From contig CM051455.1 in assembly GCA_028274465.1 (NCBI GenBank), forward strand, positions 133,706,096 to 133,770,095: DNA of 64,000 bases. The letters run 5' to 3'. The notes beneath the pieces were generated by a model. That model had not been told where the DNA came from, did no database searches, and saw nothing but the letters and a program-made list of their open reading frames with translations. Source of the DNA: Plantago ovata. Its lineage: Eukaryota; Streptophyta; Magnoliopsida; Lamiales; Plantaginaceae. A program made the translations under genes and the position numbers. Below are positions 11,881 to 27,500 of the stretch, in pieces. Position 1 is the first letter of the stretch, and the number at the start of each line of letters is the position of its first letter.

Positions 11881-12363
11881 CTTATATCTCCATTTCAACA
11901 GTTTGTTACATTCACAAATTTCAAACTCAATACCTTTCTTAACTAAATTCAAATTTTTTACCATTTGAGACAATATCAACATATAATATAAGATGAGTAT
12001 TTATATATGTTAATACGATTAGGATTATTTCATTATTTGCATGCACAATATCCTCGTAAATCTGCTACTACTAGTCCAGAAGAGTAGTGCATGTGTCTCC
12101 TAAATTCGATAATTGTGTATTATTATTGGGTTTTCTGTTTGTTATGTGTGTTTGTACGTGGGATGTAGTAGTACAAGTATTGTATAGGGAGAAGATAATG
12201 AGTGTGGTTTTGTTGTTTTATTCAAGTAGGAGCTGCAGCTAGTTTTATATATTGAGTGAGAAATTATTGAAGTTTGACCAGCATCGGGTTTATAAATAAA
12301 TTACTACAAAATGCGCATCGCCTCGGGTGTGACAAGATAAATTTCGAGGTCCACAAGGATATT

Positions 12364-12470
12364 ATGTGGAGGGGGAGATATGTCTTTTTGTTTTGCTTAC
12401 TTAAAACTTGTCTACATATTATGTGCAGGGGGATATGTCTTTTTGTTTTGCTTACTTAAAACTTGTCGAC
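12364..12470. repeat. tandem duplication of ~55 bp
   Basis: Two adjacent copies share gatatgtctttttgttttgc and the following cttacttaaaacttgtc. They differ by a few substitutions and a small indel near the junction. Confidence 0.8.
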
Positions 12471-14567
12471 ACTTCTTTCTTTTAAAGAAATGCGTCTAAT
12501 GATCTAATCTCAATAGTAGTAGTATGTGGTTCTGATTTGTGTTCGGACTGCGCATTCGGAAGGAAATCATTTAGAATCATCGATATTTAGAATTTTCATT
12601 TAGAATGTAGTACTAGTAGAATATTTGTAAAATCTCGAATTATATTGTATCAGTAACGAACACCGTATACCATATACTATCAGATATGCATGTAATATTT
12701 GTTTCAATTCTAATTTATCAGGTCTCTTATGTCTCTCTATAGATTAGGTCTCTCATATAATATATGTTTAATTTAGTTTTTAATTGAGATAGTTTTATAA
12801 TTAGTATAAATTGGTCTATTAGATCTCTCTATAGATTAGGTCTCTCATGAACTTTACTCGTTATTCAAACGAAAAATACTAATTGACTTGGTATCGGAGA
12901 AACAAACTGATCAAAGAAAAGTGTATCCATTTACAGATGTCTAAAATTAGATGACTTGGTTTATGTTTTTTTTTAGAAGCGACTTGGTTTATGTTAACTA
13001 AACAAACTGATACATTTTTTTTTTTTATAAAAAAAAAAAACTAAACAAACTGATAAAGTTGACCGGAAAAAAATGGATTGATCTGGTCTCTATTGGCTCA
13101 ATAAAATGATGAAGTATTTAAAATCTGATAAATAAGATTAGTCACATTATCTTGAAATTCATGAGACATACTTATTATAGTTATTAAAATCACCTTATTT
13201 TCTTTATTTTGGTTAAATAAAATGAAATCAACCCAAATGTAATTGACAAGGTCATGTCAAAATCTTAGTTAATTAATATATATTTACTTGATGAATGAAA
13301 AGAAGATAATTGATAGTAAAAGGGATACCATTGTAATCCGCAAGGAATAGCTGCGCGCATTATTTTGAAAACCGCTTTTGAACCACGCCAATTGATTTCT
13401 TTATCTTCTTGTTCCTTTTTTTTCCAAGTCCACAAGGTAATTAATTTAACCCATCTTCAATGTCAATGGAGTTGAACTCATGACAATACACATGCCTAAT
13501 CTTGTAAGACCATGTAGATGATGACATTTTGAGCTCATTTTTCACAATTATAAACAAGTAATAATACTTCTCACGCTATATACTTGTACAAATTAGACGA
13601 TGCCACAAGTTACAAAACATATATCTTGACAAGGATCTAAAAATAATCGCATATTCACAATAATTTCTTAAACATTTCATATATAGGTTGTTGAACCTAA
13701 CTAGCTAGTAGTGTAGAAAAAATAAGGTTGGTAACTTGTTCGACTATGACATTGATGACCAAATGATGCTTTCAGTAGTATTACTATTTTAACTAACTTA
13801 TGTACAAAATTTTGTACGTGACACGTTAGAGGAATTGGATTATCTTGAACTTTTGTACCGACAGTTTAATGAATTAAGCTTCATAATAAATTACTGTATC
13901 TAGTGTTTTGTCATGATAAATTGACAATAACGTACGTACGACATATATTTTGCTAAAAAATTTAAAATTATAAAAAAGAAATGCGCACGGCATATACGAC
14001 CAAGTTGGCGATTAGAAAAACGAACAACACAAAGACAGGCTCGAAGGAAACAGGGAAGAAATTGGTCATTGCAAATATCTAAGTTTATCAGAATTATATC
14101 ACGTTTCAAAATTAACTGCACGATTCATGTGTGCAAAACATAAAGATTAGCGAAATTAACATCAATGATTTGTGCAAAACACTACCCTCTCTCTTATAAT
14201 AAAATAATCATCCCTTTTTTTTACATTCTTCACATTTATTTTAGGATTGGAGATTTAGAAGGTTCGTATAATAAGTGTGGTGTTTGGTTTAGTAGCATAA
14301 CCCACAACAAAGTTATGATATAAAATTTATCAAAAAAATAAACGTAAAATATCTAAAGGAATAAATAAAAATGAAATATGTAAAAAAATCTTAAAAAACG
14401 GATGAGTAATTGTAAATGTAATGAGGTACATACATATGGTTTCTCTATGGCTTTGGGTTGCTACTCCTTTGAAAAAATGTATCCTGCCCGGTCTACGTTG
14501 TGATACTTGGCTAGAGAGTGTGCTCGGATACTTTTAAAATAAGAGAGTGGATTAGTTAACATTAATA

Positions 14568-14915
14568 CCATCTCCAACCATGAGATGATAAGATTCATCA
14601 TGTCATTATTTTATTATAAGACTATAAGACACAATTTTATCTTCACCTCCAACCATAAGACTCCACAACATATTTTTTTATTCTTCTTTTTTCATTTAAC
14701 AAACAAGTAACAAACAAACAAATTGGAAAGAAAGAGAAAAATAAAATAACTACTAATAATAAAAAATTACATAAGACTTCATTAGATTGGTCTTATGTGA
14801 GAAGACTCATCTTATGTATAAGATGATAAAACTCAACTTTTTACTTCTCCAACCATAAGTCTTATGAGAATCTTATACATAAGACCCTCATTAGGCCCAT
14901 GGTCGGAGATAGTCT
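14568..14915. mobile_element. MITE-like element
   Basis: Ends accatctccaaccatg and catggtcggagatagt are inverted repeats. Internal ctccaaccataag blocks recur at about 14648 and 14848. It is about 350 bp, AT-rich and non-coding. I did not find a convincing target-site duplication, so its superfamily (hAT or PIF-like) is open. Confidence 0.55.
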
Positions 14916-16160
14916 TTATAAGTTAGTCCATTTTACATTGTTACTTGCTTGGGACAAGTGCGGAATAACTTAAAAATAATTAAGGAAGTATAGGCTCTCG
15001 AACCTCTTTAGTAAAGTGGGAGAAGTATTGATTGTGGATTTATCATTTATGTGCGATTGTAGGTTATGATGGGTGAATTAAATACTGAAAAATCTAAAAT
15101 TCTATACCTTAGCCGATGATCGACACTATCTACACCTATAGATGAAGGATACATGTGATAGAGCTTGGGTCGACCGACCTAGCCCAGGAGCTCGAAACGT
15201 TCATGGTCAAACTTATCACTAATTGCGAAGAGAGTAAGTGATAGTTGTCATCCCGTCCAAGCTTGACACTTACGTCTTCATAGGATAGTTTGAGGTGCGG
15301 CAAGATTTCACGTCACATGCCTCGTATTATACTACTTTATCACCTTATGGTTCCAATTAAATTTATACCACGTCATGACTTTCAAAAATCCGACTTACCA
15401 TATACTTCTACACCTCAGCCACCAAATCACCTTGTAAATAGAGGATACTAGTGGGAGAAGTATGTGGAGATAGTAGTAAAAGATGAGAATATGAAGGATT
15501 CACGTGGCTGCTGCTGGTTTCCTGCAGAGTTCGTGGAGTGAGTGTAGCTAGTATCACATATTCACATAAAATCTCAAGAGTAGATTCTTGTTGGAACATT
15601 CAAATACATTTCCCTGCGGATCGAATGGACCTTGTCTCATCATCTAGTATAGTATTTCTCTCATGTTAAATTCCTAGGGCTAGCTGCTCAAAAACCAAGA
15701 AATTAATTAATGATTCATTTTAATCTAAAGCTAAATGACATTCAAATTATTTAATTTCTTCATATATCATATCATGATGTAGTAGCACTGTTAATTATGC
15801 AGTCAACCCTTTCAATTATTGTTGTTGTTGTTTTAAATATTACTAATAAAATAAACGACCATATGATATGTCATTTTTTTAAATTAAACCTAGCTAGCTA
15901 ATGGCTATTGATGCATTTTAAATGTTACTACTAGTAGTAGGTCTCGACTCATCGATGTTATACGACTAACATGCTGCATCTGCAATCATATAGCTGCCGT
16001 CTATAGATTACAAAATTGTTTAAAACTTGGGGCGGGACAGAACAACCCATCCATAATGATTGGCATTGGCTGACCAGTCAAAACCGACCTAGCCACTTAT
16101 AATTAAGTTCATCTCTGTATTTTTGGAATAGTCAAAGTGATAATTAATAATTGTTACTCA

Positions 16161-16240
16161 TTTATTCTCGTGTTGACTCGAACCCCCAACTTATTGATTG
16201 GAGTTTAACCAGGTTACCAACTGAGTTAGACTTTATTGTC
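16161..16240 (-). mobile_element. tRNA-related SINE head, degenerate
   Basis: The minus strand reads taactcagttggtaacc followed about 30 bases later by gggttcgagtcaa, i.e. Pol III A and B boxes at tRNA spacing. The linker ccaatcaata matches the SINE at 33510-33642, suggesting one family. The body and tail are not clear. Confidence 0.5.
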
Positions 16241-16473
16241 AGTTCATCTCAATAGTACTTGTTTTAATTAGTATGTACAACATATTCTCCCATTTTTTGT
16301 AGCAGGCTAGCAGTGTATGTGCAAGAGTGATACACATGTGCATGACTTTTAAAAAGATAAAGTGCAAGGGAAGCATTGGGCGAGGTGTATGCACGATCTT
16401 AAATTCTTTTAAATGAATTTATTTAAATTTTTTAAAATGCAAAAATATGTTTTAAATAATAAATTTAAATTAA

Positions 16474-16576
16474 AAGGTTGAGAAGAAAAACAACTTTAGA
16501 AGTAAAGATGTAGAAAGTTGAAAAACATGTTATATATGAAGTGTAATTGATGATACAAATAAACAGATAACATTTG
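16474..16576. repeat. direct repeat, copy 1
   Basis: Roughly 100 bp beginning aaaggttgagaag and containing tagaaagttgaaaaa, repeated with ~85-90% similarity at 17948-18058. Confidence 0.7.
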
Positions 16577-16606
16577 CACACGGGTACTTATGTTTTACGT
16601 CTATAA

Positions 16607-16954
16607 GAGCATTCCTTATGATTTGAGACTTTAAATATATAAGCCCAAAAAAAAATTTTCTCCCAAATTAAAGTCTCCAATAGTTTGGGGCTTAATTATG
16701 ACTTCTATGTGGGGCCCTATATTCCAAATACTACCAAAAAATTGTATTACTCCATGACATAGCTAGACCATTCTCTACCAAAAAATATATTAAACAATTA
16801 CTTTTTATATTATTTGGAGCTTAATTGAGGGCTACTAATTAGTAGCCCTTTTTCATGGGTTACTATTTGGTAGCCCCAAATAAGCTTCCATTTGAGGCAT
16901 TTTTCGGCTTAATTGGGGTTTTATGTCCCAAAAAAGCATCCATAAGAAATGCTC
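16607..16954. mobile_element. PIF/Harbinger-type MITE with TAA target duplication
   Basis: 348 bp with inverted ends gagcattccttatg and cataagaaatgctc, flanked by TAA on both sides (16604-16606 and 16955-16957). The 3-bp TWA duplication and end sequence fit Tourist/PIF elements. Non-coding. Confidence 0.75.
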
Positions 16955-17065
16955 TAAATGCATGTTGAGTCAAACATTCACTCGAATATATTTTACTTTT
17001 AGCGTATTTAATACACATATATCCATACTTTTCTGTTTTGGTATCCATCAAATAAAAACACCAAA

Positions 17066-17150
17066 GTTAAACATGCTAGTTTTGGAGCAACGGATACGTG
17101 TTAATTTGTGAGGCCAACATATCACATGAACAGTAAGAACACCTACTCCT
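17066..17150 (+). mobile_element. degenerate fragment of a Cassandra-like LTR
   Basis: gttaaacatgctagttttgg and gaggccaacatatcac match two separated parts of the intact LTR at 18566-18871 (gttaagcatgcttgttctgg and ggggccagcatatcac), with the region between deleted. It is a relic only. Confidence 0.6.
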
Positions 17151-17947
17151 GGAAGAAGGTCTACTTATTTATAATATAAAAATAGACATACCTTAGAATG
17201 ATTACTGTCAAACATAACACGGTTAATAAGATTTGTGATCATTCGAATAAAGTATCACTAATGTATTTACAAATTGGAGATATGAAAGTACTTAACGACC
17301 AAGTTCCAAGATTGAATCTCGTAAATTAAAAACAATAAATCTAAACACGTATGTAAAACCTTGTTCAAATAACATACGAAGACAACAAAAATCTCTCCAT
17401 GCACGAACACCAATCCGCGTCATTCTCAATCGTGGTAATTAACCAACCTACTATCATCAATGCAATCAATCATGAAGATATATAAATATGTCCATAAAAC
17501 CTTATAGCATCTTCGACATTGTTATGTTTCCATGTTAGACCCTCCAGTCTAGCTATGTCATGAGTGCAACTGTGGTCAAAGATCCATACGGCTTCCAGTA
17601 TTGTGGTAGCTAGATCGTCTATAATTGCAGTCAGGTAACTTCCAAAACCGCATACTCCATTGAGAAACGAACCCATAAAACCTCACGCTAATTAGCCCCG
17701 TGTTTTTACCCGGTAGCTAATGAGTTGTACATGATTATCCAAATCATCATTGAGTAGTAAATGACCACACTCCAAGGAGACAAACACCACTAGTGGAATA
17801 CACCCTCAACCACATAAGGTATATATGTTACTCTGTGTTAGCAAAAACTCTCATGTCTCCCCCAAATTCGACTCTATCCAATCGTCAGTGCAATTACAAT
17901 AAGTCTCTATCGGCAACATGTTATCTATATTCGTAGCACATGCCCTA

Positions 17948-18058
17948 AAGGTTGAGAAGAAGAAAAAACATTAGAAGTAAAGATATAGAAAGTTGAAAAA
18001 TATGTTATATACTCATGAAGTGTAAATGATGATATAAATAAACGGATAACATTTACAA
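17948..18058. repeat. direct repeat, copy 2
   Basis: Second copy of 16474-16576, same orientation, 1.47 kb away. The pair brackets the PIF MITE and the Cassandra relic, so it may be the ends of an older insertion or a local duplication. Confidence 0.7.
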
Positions 18059-18565
18059 GAAAAATGCTAACATCTTATACCAATCACTAAATCTGACGTA
18101 ACAATCAACAAGCTCACTCTTTTACACTTGTCTGAATTAGGACTTGAGTAATTGGCATGAATTACTGTACTAAATAGATTCCTATTTATGTTTCTAACTA
18201 AAATACTAGGTTTTAACACTTTCTTTTGTTTTTATACTTAAACGCTGATTTTTTTTCCTTACCTATTGTCCTCTCACAAAAATATCAAAATCTCAGGATC
18301 GGAGTATGTAAGAGTATTAGTTGTAGGTTGAAATTGAGGCAATTGTGTTAGAAACTAACAAACATGAAAAACATAGATTCATTTGGGTCTACAAAAATAA
18401 AATCAAACTTAGAACATAAAAAAATAAAATAAAAGTTACCGCAAGTGACACTCATTTAACCTTTCATTTCCCATTCCTATTCATATGCCACATAAATATA
18501 TTACTCTAGGTATTTTCTTTTATCACTAATCTATTAAAGAAATAGAAAAAGAAAACGAGATATTT

Positions 18566-18871
18566 TGTAACGCCCCAAAAATTCAGAGGCTTAAAGGGGT
18601 TGAGAACGCTACTCATGTCAACAAGGTGCATCTTTCTTTTCGGGAATCCACCTAGAAGAACTTCAGAGTTAAGCATGCTTGTTCTGGAGCAATTCTAGGA
18701 TAGGTGACCTATTGGAAAGTTTCCAGTGTGCGCACGAGTGAGGACAAAGTGCGCGGATTAGAACACGTGTTGGCCTGTGGGGCCAGCATATCACCTCAGA
18801 GAACAGTCCAAGAGTAACCCCGCCGGCCCAAAAGGTTGGGCCTTCGTTCGATCAGTGGTCGGGGCGTTACA
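18566..18871 (+). mobile_element. solo LTR of a Cassandra-type TRIM retrotransposon
   Basis: 306 bp beginning tgtaacgcccc and ending ggggcgttaca, i.e. TG..CA ends with an imperfect inverted border. It is flanked by the identical 5-bp duplication tattt (18561-18565 and 18872-18876). Inside, gttaagcatgcttg (18668-18681) and aggataggtgacc (18697-18709) match the internal promoter of 5S rRNA genes. Cassandra elements are known for 5S rRNA-derived Pol III promoters in their LTRs, and the length and ends fit. There is no second LTR or PBS next to it, so it is a solo LTR left by recombination. It is not a functional 5S gene because the 5S flanks are absent. Confidence 0.85.
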
Positions 18872-18876
18872 TATTT

Positions 18877-20045
18877 ACTTATCATGTGAGGGCTCGTATA
18901 TTTTAAATAATTATAACAGACTAATTGGGAACTAATTAAGGAACTATATTTTAAAGAAATATTATTAGATTATGAGTGGATATAATTTGCAAATACATCA
19001 AATTAGTAAAAAATAAGTGATCATTGCTCTCTTCTAGTTGAGTATAGAGCTAGAGTCTTGGTCTTCGATAATAATTAAGTTAACGCTAATACAATTATTT
19101 AATTAATTACTTGATTTCATCACAGCCGTCTAACTACTACTCTTATGCTAAACTAAACTCATGAGGCATGTGTTCAAAAATTAATATAAATGACTAGATT
19201 TCATTTCTCTCCAACAGTTTGAACTTTTGAAAAGTTTGAATTTTATCATGATATCAGAGCCATCTGACTCACGACCACCTAGGTTTGAATCTCCTTGAAG
19301 ACAATTTACACCCCATATTAACCACATGTGGTTGTATTATCAGGGTTGCGATTACAAGGTCCAAAACAATCGACCACAACCAAATCTAGATCTATTTTCG
19401 AGATCTAGATATTTTTTTTCTCTTTTTTCAATTTCTTTTTATAGCAACACAAACATCTTGACTAAGGCTCTCGAAGGGTTTTCCAGTTTTGTTATGTTGA
19501 ACGTGTTTTTCACGAGTCTACCTATTTTAGACACCACCGACACTAGTGCGTGTTCCGGGTGGGCAGGATTCAAGTTTGGCAATGGACTGGTCATAGCGTC
19601 CAGCTGCTGTGCAAAGGGTTAAGCGGTCGAATATCCGAGAAATTCGGGCAGCTTCATACCTCCATCGACTCAGCCTCCATGACAACTTGCTAGTTGGGCC
19701 GAAGAAGGTATTTTGTCGTAGATGAGAATGGGGGGTGAAGGGAGGTTCTAAGAAGAAGGTGAATGCTAACGGGATGAGGTAGAAGGTTATGGAGTTGATA
19801 TGATAGAAAGCTTGTAACATGCAGGTTTTCAAGTTTTTCGTGGGTTTAGATTGGGATTGTTTTTCATGGGTTTAGGTTTGCTACTTGTGTATTTGATTGG
19901 GTTTGCGGTGTTATTTATGGTCACCGGGAGGATATAGGGTGGTTGTTGGGTGTATGTGGCCGAAGAAGTTGCCGGCTGAGGTGATGTATGTGGTTGGGTT
20001 TTGGTTGGTGATGGGGTTTGGGTCCTCCGTGAGCGAGCAGATCTC
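18877..20045. other. intergenic DNA with a possible old LTR border
   Basis: No gene recognised. At 19242-19262 the sequence ttatca|tgatatcagagcc resembles an LTR end followed by a primer-binding site for initiator Met tRNA (canonical tggtatcagagc), with one mismatch. No partner LTR or retroelement frame follows. The region 19830-20045 is G/T-rich. Confidence 0.3.
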
Positions 20046-20056
20046 AACCTAAGTCC

Positions 20057-20635
20057 GTTTCAAGAGCAATTCCGACCATTGTTCCTTTCGTAAGGCCGAG
20101 AAGGTGATGTTAAGTCTTCCGTTGGGGTGTTGGAAATTGTTGTTGAGTGGTAAAGTAAGGTGTTTGTGGTTTGCTGTTTTTCTTTGTTTGGGTGGTACTT
20201 TTTTCTTTTTTCCTTTGTTGTCTGGTTTTAGTCCGTTGGAGAGCATTACTCTAGCCGGTTCATCATGCCAGGAAGTCGAAACAGGTTCAGATTTTTCACC
20301 GAAACAAGTTCAGATATTTGGGGCGTTTTCACGTTTTGAAGGTTTAGGAGTTTCAAGTGGTCCAGGTTCAATTGACTCAAGAGTTTCAGGTTTAGGGGTT
20401 CAAGTGTTTCAGGTTTAGGAGGTTTTAATAGTTGAAGAGGTTCAGGTTCATAGGCTCAGGTTTCAAATAGGTTTTGGTTTCAAGAGGTTCAGATACGGGT
20501 TCAGGGTTCCTGTTTGTTGTTGGTTTAGGTCTTGGGATGGGTGTTGCTCTCTTGTATTTGTATTCGTTCCGAGCATTTCTTATGCTCTTTTTGTTTTATT
20601 TAGTAATAAAAATTTGGCCGTTTTAAAAAAAAAAA
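20057..20635 (+). mobile_element. 5'-truncated LINE 3' end with poly(A)
   Basis: The segment ends ctcttgtatttg...ttttatttagtaataaaa...ggccgtttt followed by 11 A (20625-20635), the usual tail of plant non-LTR retrotransposons. The block aacctaagtcc occurs directly before the segment (20046-20056) and again after the tail (20639-20649), consistent with an 11-bp target-site duplication. Positions 20280-20510 are a low-complexity run of gtttcaggtt-like words. No reverse transcriptase frame is retained. Confidence 0.55.
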
Positions 20636-20649
20636 CCAAACCTAAGTCC

Positions 20650-24050
<3,401 letters not shown>

Positions 24051-24263
24051 AAGCGCGCAAAATTGGCGGTTGTCACCAAAAACCAAAACCGCCCTGATTT
24101 CGAGCTTCATTTTCGCGGTGAGAATTTTTCGTTCCCCCCAAAACCAAAATATTTCATATCATCCATTTCCAATTTCCTTACGTCATTCTCCCTTTCTTCT
24201 CATCCCAGTTTCCGCAAAATCCCTAGCTGCTGTGCGCTGACTTGTTTCGCTGCATATGTTTCT

Positions 24264-24421
24264 GTAAGTATACATTTAATCTGTATTCAATTTCATACGC
24301 AATTTTGTATTGTTTGCTCAGATTTGACGAATGTTTTAGTTTATTTTGGTTTCTGCTTTGAAAAAATCGCCTGATTTATGTCTTTTTTTTTCTTTTTGGT
24401 TGCATGTGATGTGATTTTCAG
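24264..24421 (+). other. intron in the 5'UTR of the HAT3.1-like gene (predicted)
   Basis: A strong donor tct|gtaagtat at 24264 and an acceptor ttttcag at 24419-24421 bracket a T-rich stretch about 125 bp before the ATG. The flanking sequence has no long AUG-led frame in phase with the protein, so a 5'UTR intron is the simplest reading. Not proven. Confidence 0.5.
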
Positions 24422-24546
24422 GTGAACAAGTTGTTCCGATTAGGGTTAGAATAGGTGTTGTGCTATACGGAGGGTTTTGGGGTGGATTAGGTTTTGATTT
24501 GAGGTGCATTGTTTAATTATTACTTATTAGGCCATAATTGGAAATA

Positions 24547-27500
24547 ATGGAGAATGAGATTGGTGGAGTTGTAGGCCAGGAGAAAGCTGGGAGCTCACAT
24601 TGCGATACTGAGATGGTGGATAAGGAGGTGATTGAGAAAGTTGAGCGGAGTTCACATTGTGGTGAGAGTGGAAAACTGGATACTGAGATGGTGGGGGAGG
24701 GGGTAAGTGTGTGTCTAAATGCTGCTTCGGAACTAGCTGCGAAGGAGGTATTTGAGAAAGTTGAGCAGAGCTCATGTTGTGGTGGGAGTGATAAACTGGA
24801 TACTGAGATGGTGGATATGGAGGTAATTGTTGTATCTGGAAAGGCTAATTCGGAACTAGTTTCGAAGGATAATAGGGATGCTTCCCAGGATATTGGTGTT
24901 GATGGAACAGAAGCATCACTGGAAAATGTGAAAATATCACCAGTTGATAACTTGGAAGTGGCATTGCGGAGTGGTAGTGCAGAAAGTGAAAGTAAAGATA
25001 TATCTTTTTTGCCTCCTGATGCAAGACTAGAATCTACAGAGAAAGATGCTAATGATGATCCTGGTGAAGTCGGAGATAAGGATAAGAAGAAGAAGAGGAA
25101 AGGGAAAGTAGTAAGTCAAGTGACTAGTTCGTGGAGTTTGCGTTCAAGAACACAAGAAAAAGTTGAGGCTCCAGAGCCTAGTGAAGCTGCGAATGTGGAA
25201 GAAGGCAGTGGTAGTGGAGAAAACATTCGTAGATGTAGGAAAAAGAAGCGGATAAAGAGAAGTACTAGTACTAATACGAATGAGTTTTCGAGAATGAGGA
25301 GCCATCTTAGATACTTCTTGCAGCGCATAAAGTATGAACAAACCTTAATTGATGCTTACTCTACTGAAGGCTGGAAGGGACTTAGGTGTGTATAACTTGC
25401 CTCTTTATATATTTTTTAAGATCAATGTCTCCGGATGTAGTTACACTGTTTCTTTTAATGATTTGTCTACAGTAACACATTGTGTGTCAATGTGTGTGTG
25501 TGCGCACTGTGTTACAACTTCTAAAGGTCTAAAGGTGGTTCTGCTTTAGCATTTTTTTTACCATGAAAAGAATCCAAGGCAGATAAGATTTAATCAATCA
25601 TTTCAGTCCTATAATCCGGTGTACATATACATCTATATGCATACTCTTTTTTTAAATCTGTTATTAGTCTGATATATACTCCATAGTGGAGTACGTTTCA
25701 TCCATTTCTGTGCTCTCATCCATAGTAATCCATCCCTTTTAAAATGCATTGACTTTTAAGTTGAGCGTATATACAATGTATATCAAGGATAGGCATCTTG
25801 TATATGTCACTGCATCTTATATCAACAATTTTGTGTTATATTCTGTAGCTTGGATAAACTGAAGCCTGAAAAGGAGCTGCAGCGTGCAAAAACTCATATT
25901 ATACGTTACAAATTGAGGATAAGAGAGTTATTTCAGCAACTAGATTCATTGCTTGAAGTGGGAAAGCTTCCGGAGTCTCTATTTGACGATCAAGGAGAGA
26001 TTGATAGCGAAGATGTAAGAATACTGTGCCTTGCCTTTTTTTTAAATAAAGTTTTTCTATTGTATCTTGTTCTTAGATAGCACCCTGTGTGAAGTTGCTT
26101 CATGAATTCCAGCAGAGAAACCTTGTTAAAACGAACTTTACGAGTTAGGCATGCATTTGTAGCTTAAGCTTTACATCCACTTTCTGTTTAATCGAATTAT
26201 CTTTTAAAAAAGCATCTGCATGGGTCCTTATACTGCATAAATATAAATTAATGATGGTTAAAAAATTAATTTGACTTTAATGGTATTGAATGAGTGCATC
26301 TCTTTATCTGTAGCCGATAATTCGTTTCCAATACACTAAAGTTGATAAATGAGTGTGTGTTGAATTAGATTATAATTGAGCTTTTATTCATGTTGTATCA
26401 TGTCTGAGTCCTTGTAGATTCTTTCATTATGTTATCTTTTGCAACAAGTCTACGGACAGGCTGCAAGACTGTTTGTTGTAGACCCATTTTAAGTCTTCAT
26501 TTCAGAATTACACGCCAAAGTCTTTGGTGCAGAAAGCTTTTGCCTTCTAGGTACTTTTGTCCTCAATTTGACTTTGTTAGAGTAATTTACCATATGTTGA
26601 ACTCAACTGAGTATTAGGATTGCTTTTTTGATATATAGGCAATAAGCTAGTAGACATTCTCGTCAAGGGTTTTACCATCGTGTCACATGAATGGATATTC
26701 TTTTCTGTTCCAAAAATGCAACTCCATGACACTGGTGCTTTGCTTACGTCATAATTCAGTCTTTGCTTTACTGGAAAACAGTAAGCCTGAGCTTTTTTTT
26801 CTTTCTTAATGCAGATTTTCTGTGCAAAATGTGGCTCTAAAGATTTGCCTCTTGATAATGACATTATTCTATGTGATGGTGCCTGCGAACGTGGATTTCA
26901 CCAGTTCTGCTTGGAGCCACCTTTGTTGAATGAAGATAGTAAGTTTAAGCTCCACTTGGAATACATCCTTTTGTATCTTTCTCCAATTTGCTGTCATCAA
27001 TTTACTTAGGTTTTTGCTACGTAAATGCAGTTCCTCCTGGCGATGAAGACTGGTTTTGCCCAGGATGTGATTGTAAAGATGATTGCATTGATGTGCTAAA
27101 TGAATTTCAAGGAACAAACATCACTCTTCTTGACAAGTGGGAGGTCAATATTCAGTCTTGTTTATTAATCTTAAATTTTTTATTTATGGCACTCACCGTA
27201 CTATTCTTCTCCTCTGCAGAAGATCTTTCCTGAGGCCACTGAAGCTGCATCAGGAAATAAACCGGAATATGGATCTTACTCAGATGGAGAAGATGATGAT
27301 TATGATCCCAACAAGCCAGACACGGTTGATAAAGTTGAGCGAGTAAAGTCAAGTTCTGGTGATTCTGGTTACTTTTCTGCTCCAGAGGAATTGGCGGCTC
27401 CTAATAATGAAGACTATATGGGGCTTCCTTCTGAAGATTCAGAAGATGATGATTTTGATCCTGATGGTGCAGATCCGGATAAACAAGCTAAGCAGACTAG

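Larger units (their letters stand above)
11001..16473. other. gene-poor AT-rich intergenic DNA
   Basis: No coding frame here resembles a known protein. It holds a SINE-like sequence (11663-11880), a short tandem duplication (12364-12470), repeated tctctctatagattagg blocks at 12728 and 12824, a T/A-rich palindrome near 13017-13040, a MITE-like sequence (14568-14915) and a tRNA-related SINE remnant (16161-16240). The rest is AT-rich without recognisable features. Confidence 0.45.

Noticed and set aside
14568-14915. Assigning this MITE to Tourist/PIF with a TAA duplication
   Set aside because: The bases next to the inverted ends do not match each other, so only a general MITE-like call is made.
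18640-18722. 5S rRNA gene
   Set aside because: Only the internal promoter region resembles 5S. The 5' and 3' parts differ and the segment sits within TG..CA ends with a target duplication, so it is part of a Cassandra-like LTR.
19326-19832. Roughly 100-codon frames on both strands near 19.3-19.8 kb
   Set aside because: No recognisable protein features. The region lies among retroelement debris and opposite strands are open over the same bases.
24063-24374. A 103-codon plus-strand frame upstream of the HAT3.1-like gene
   Set aside because: It overlaps the predicted 5'UTR and its intron, has no ATG at the listed start and no recognisable domain.
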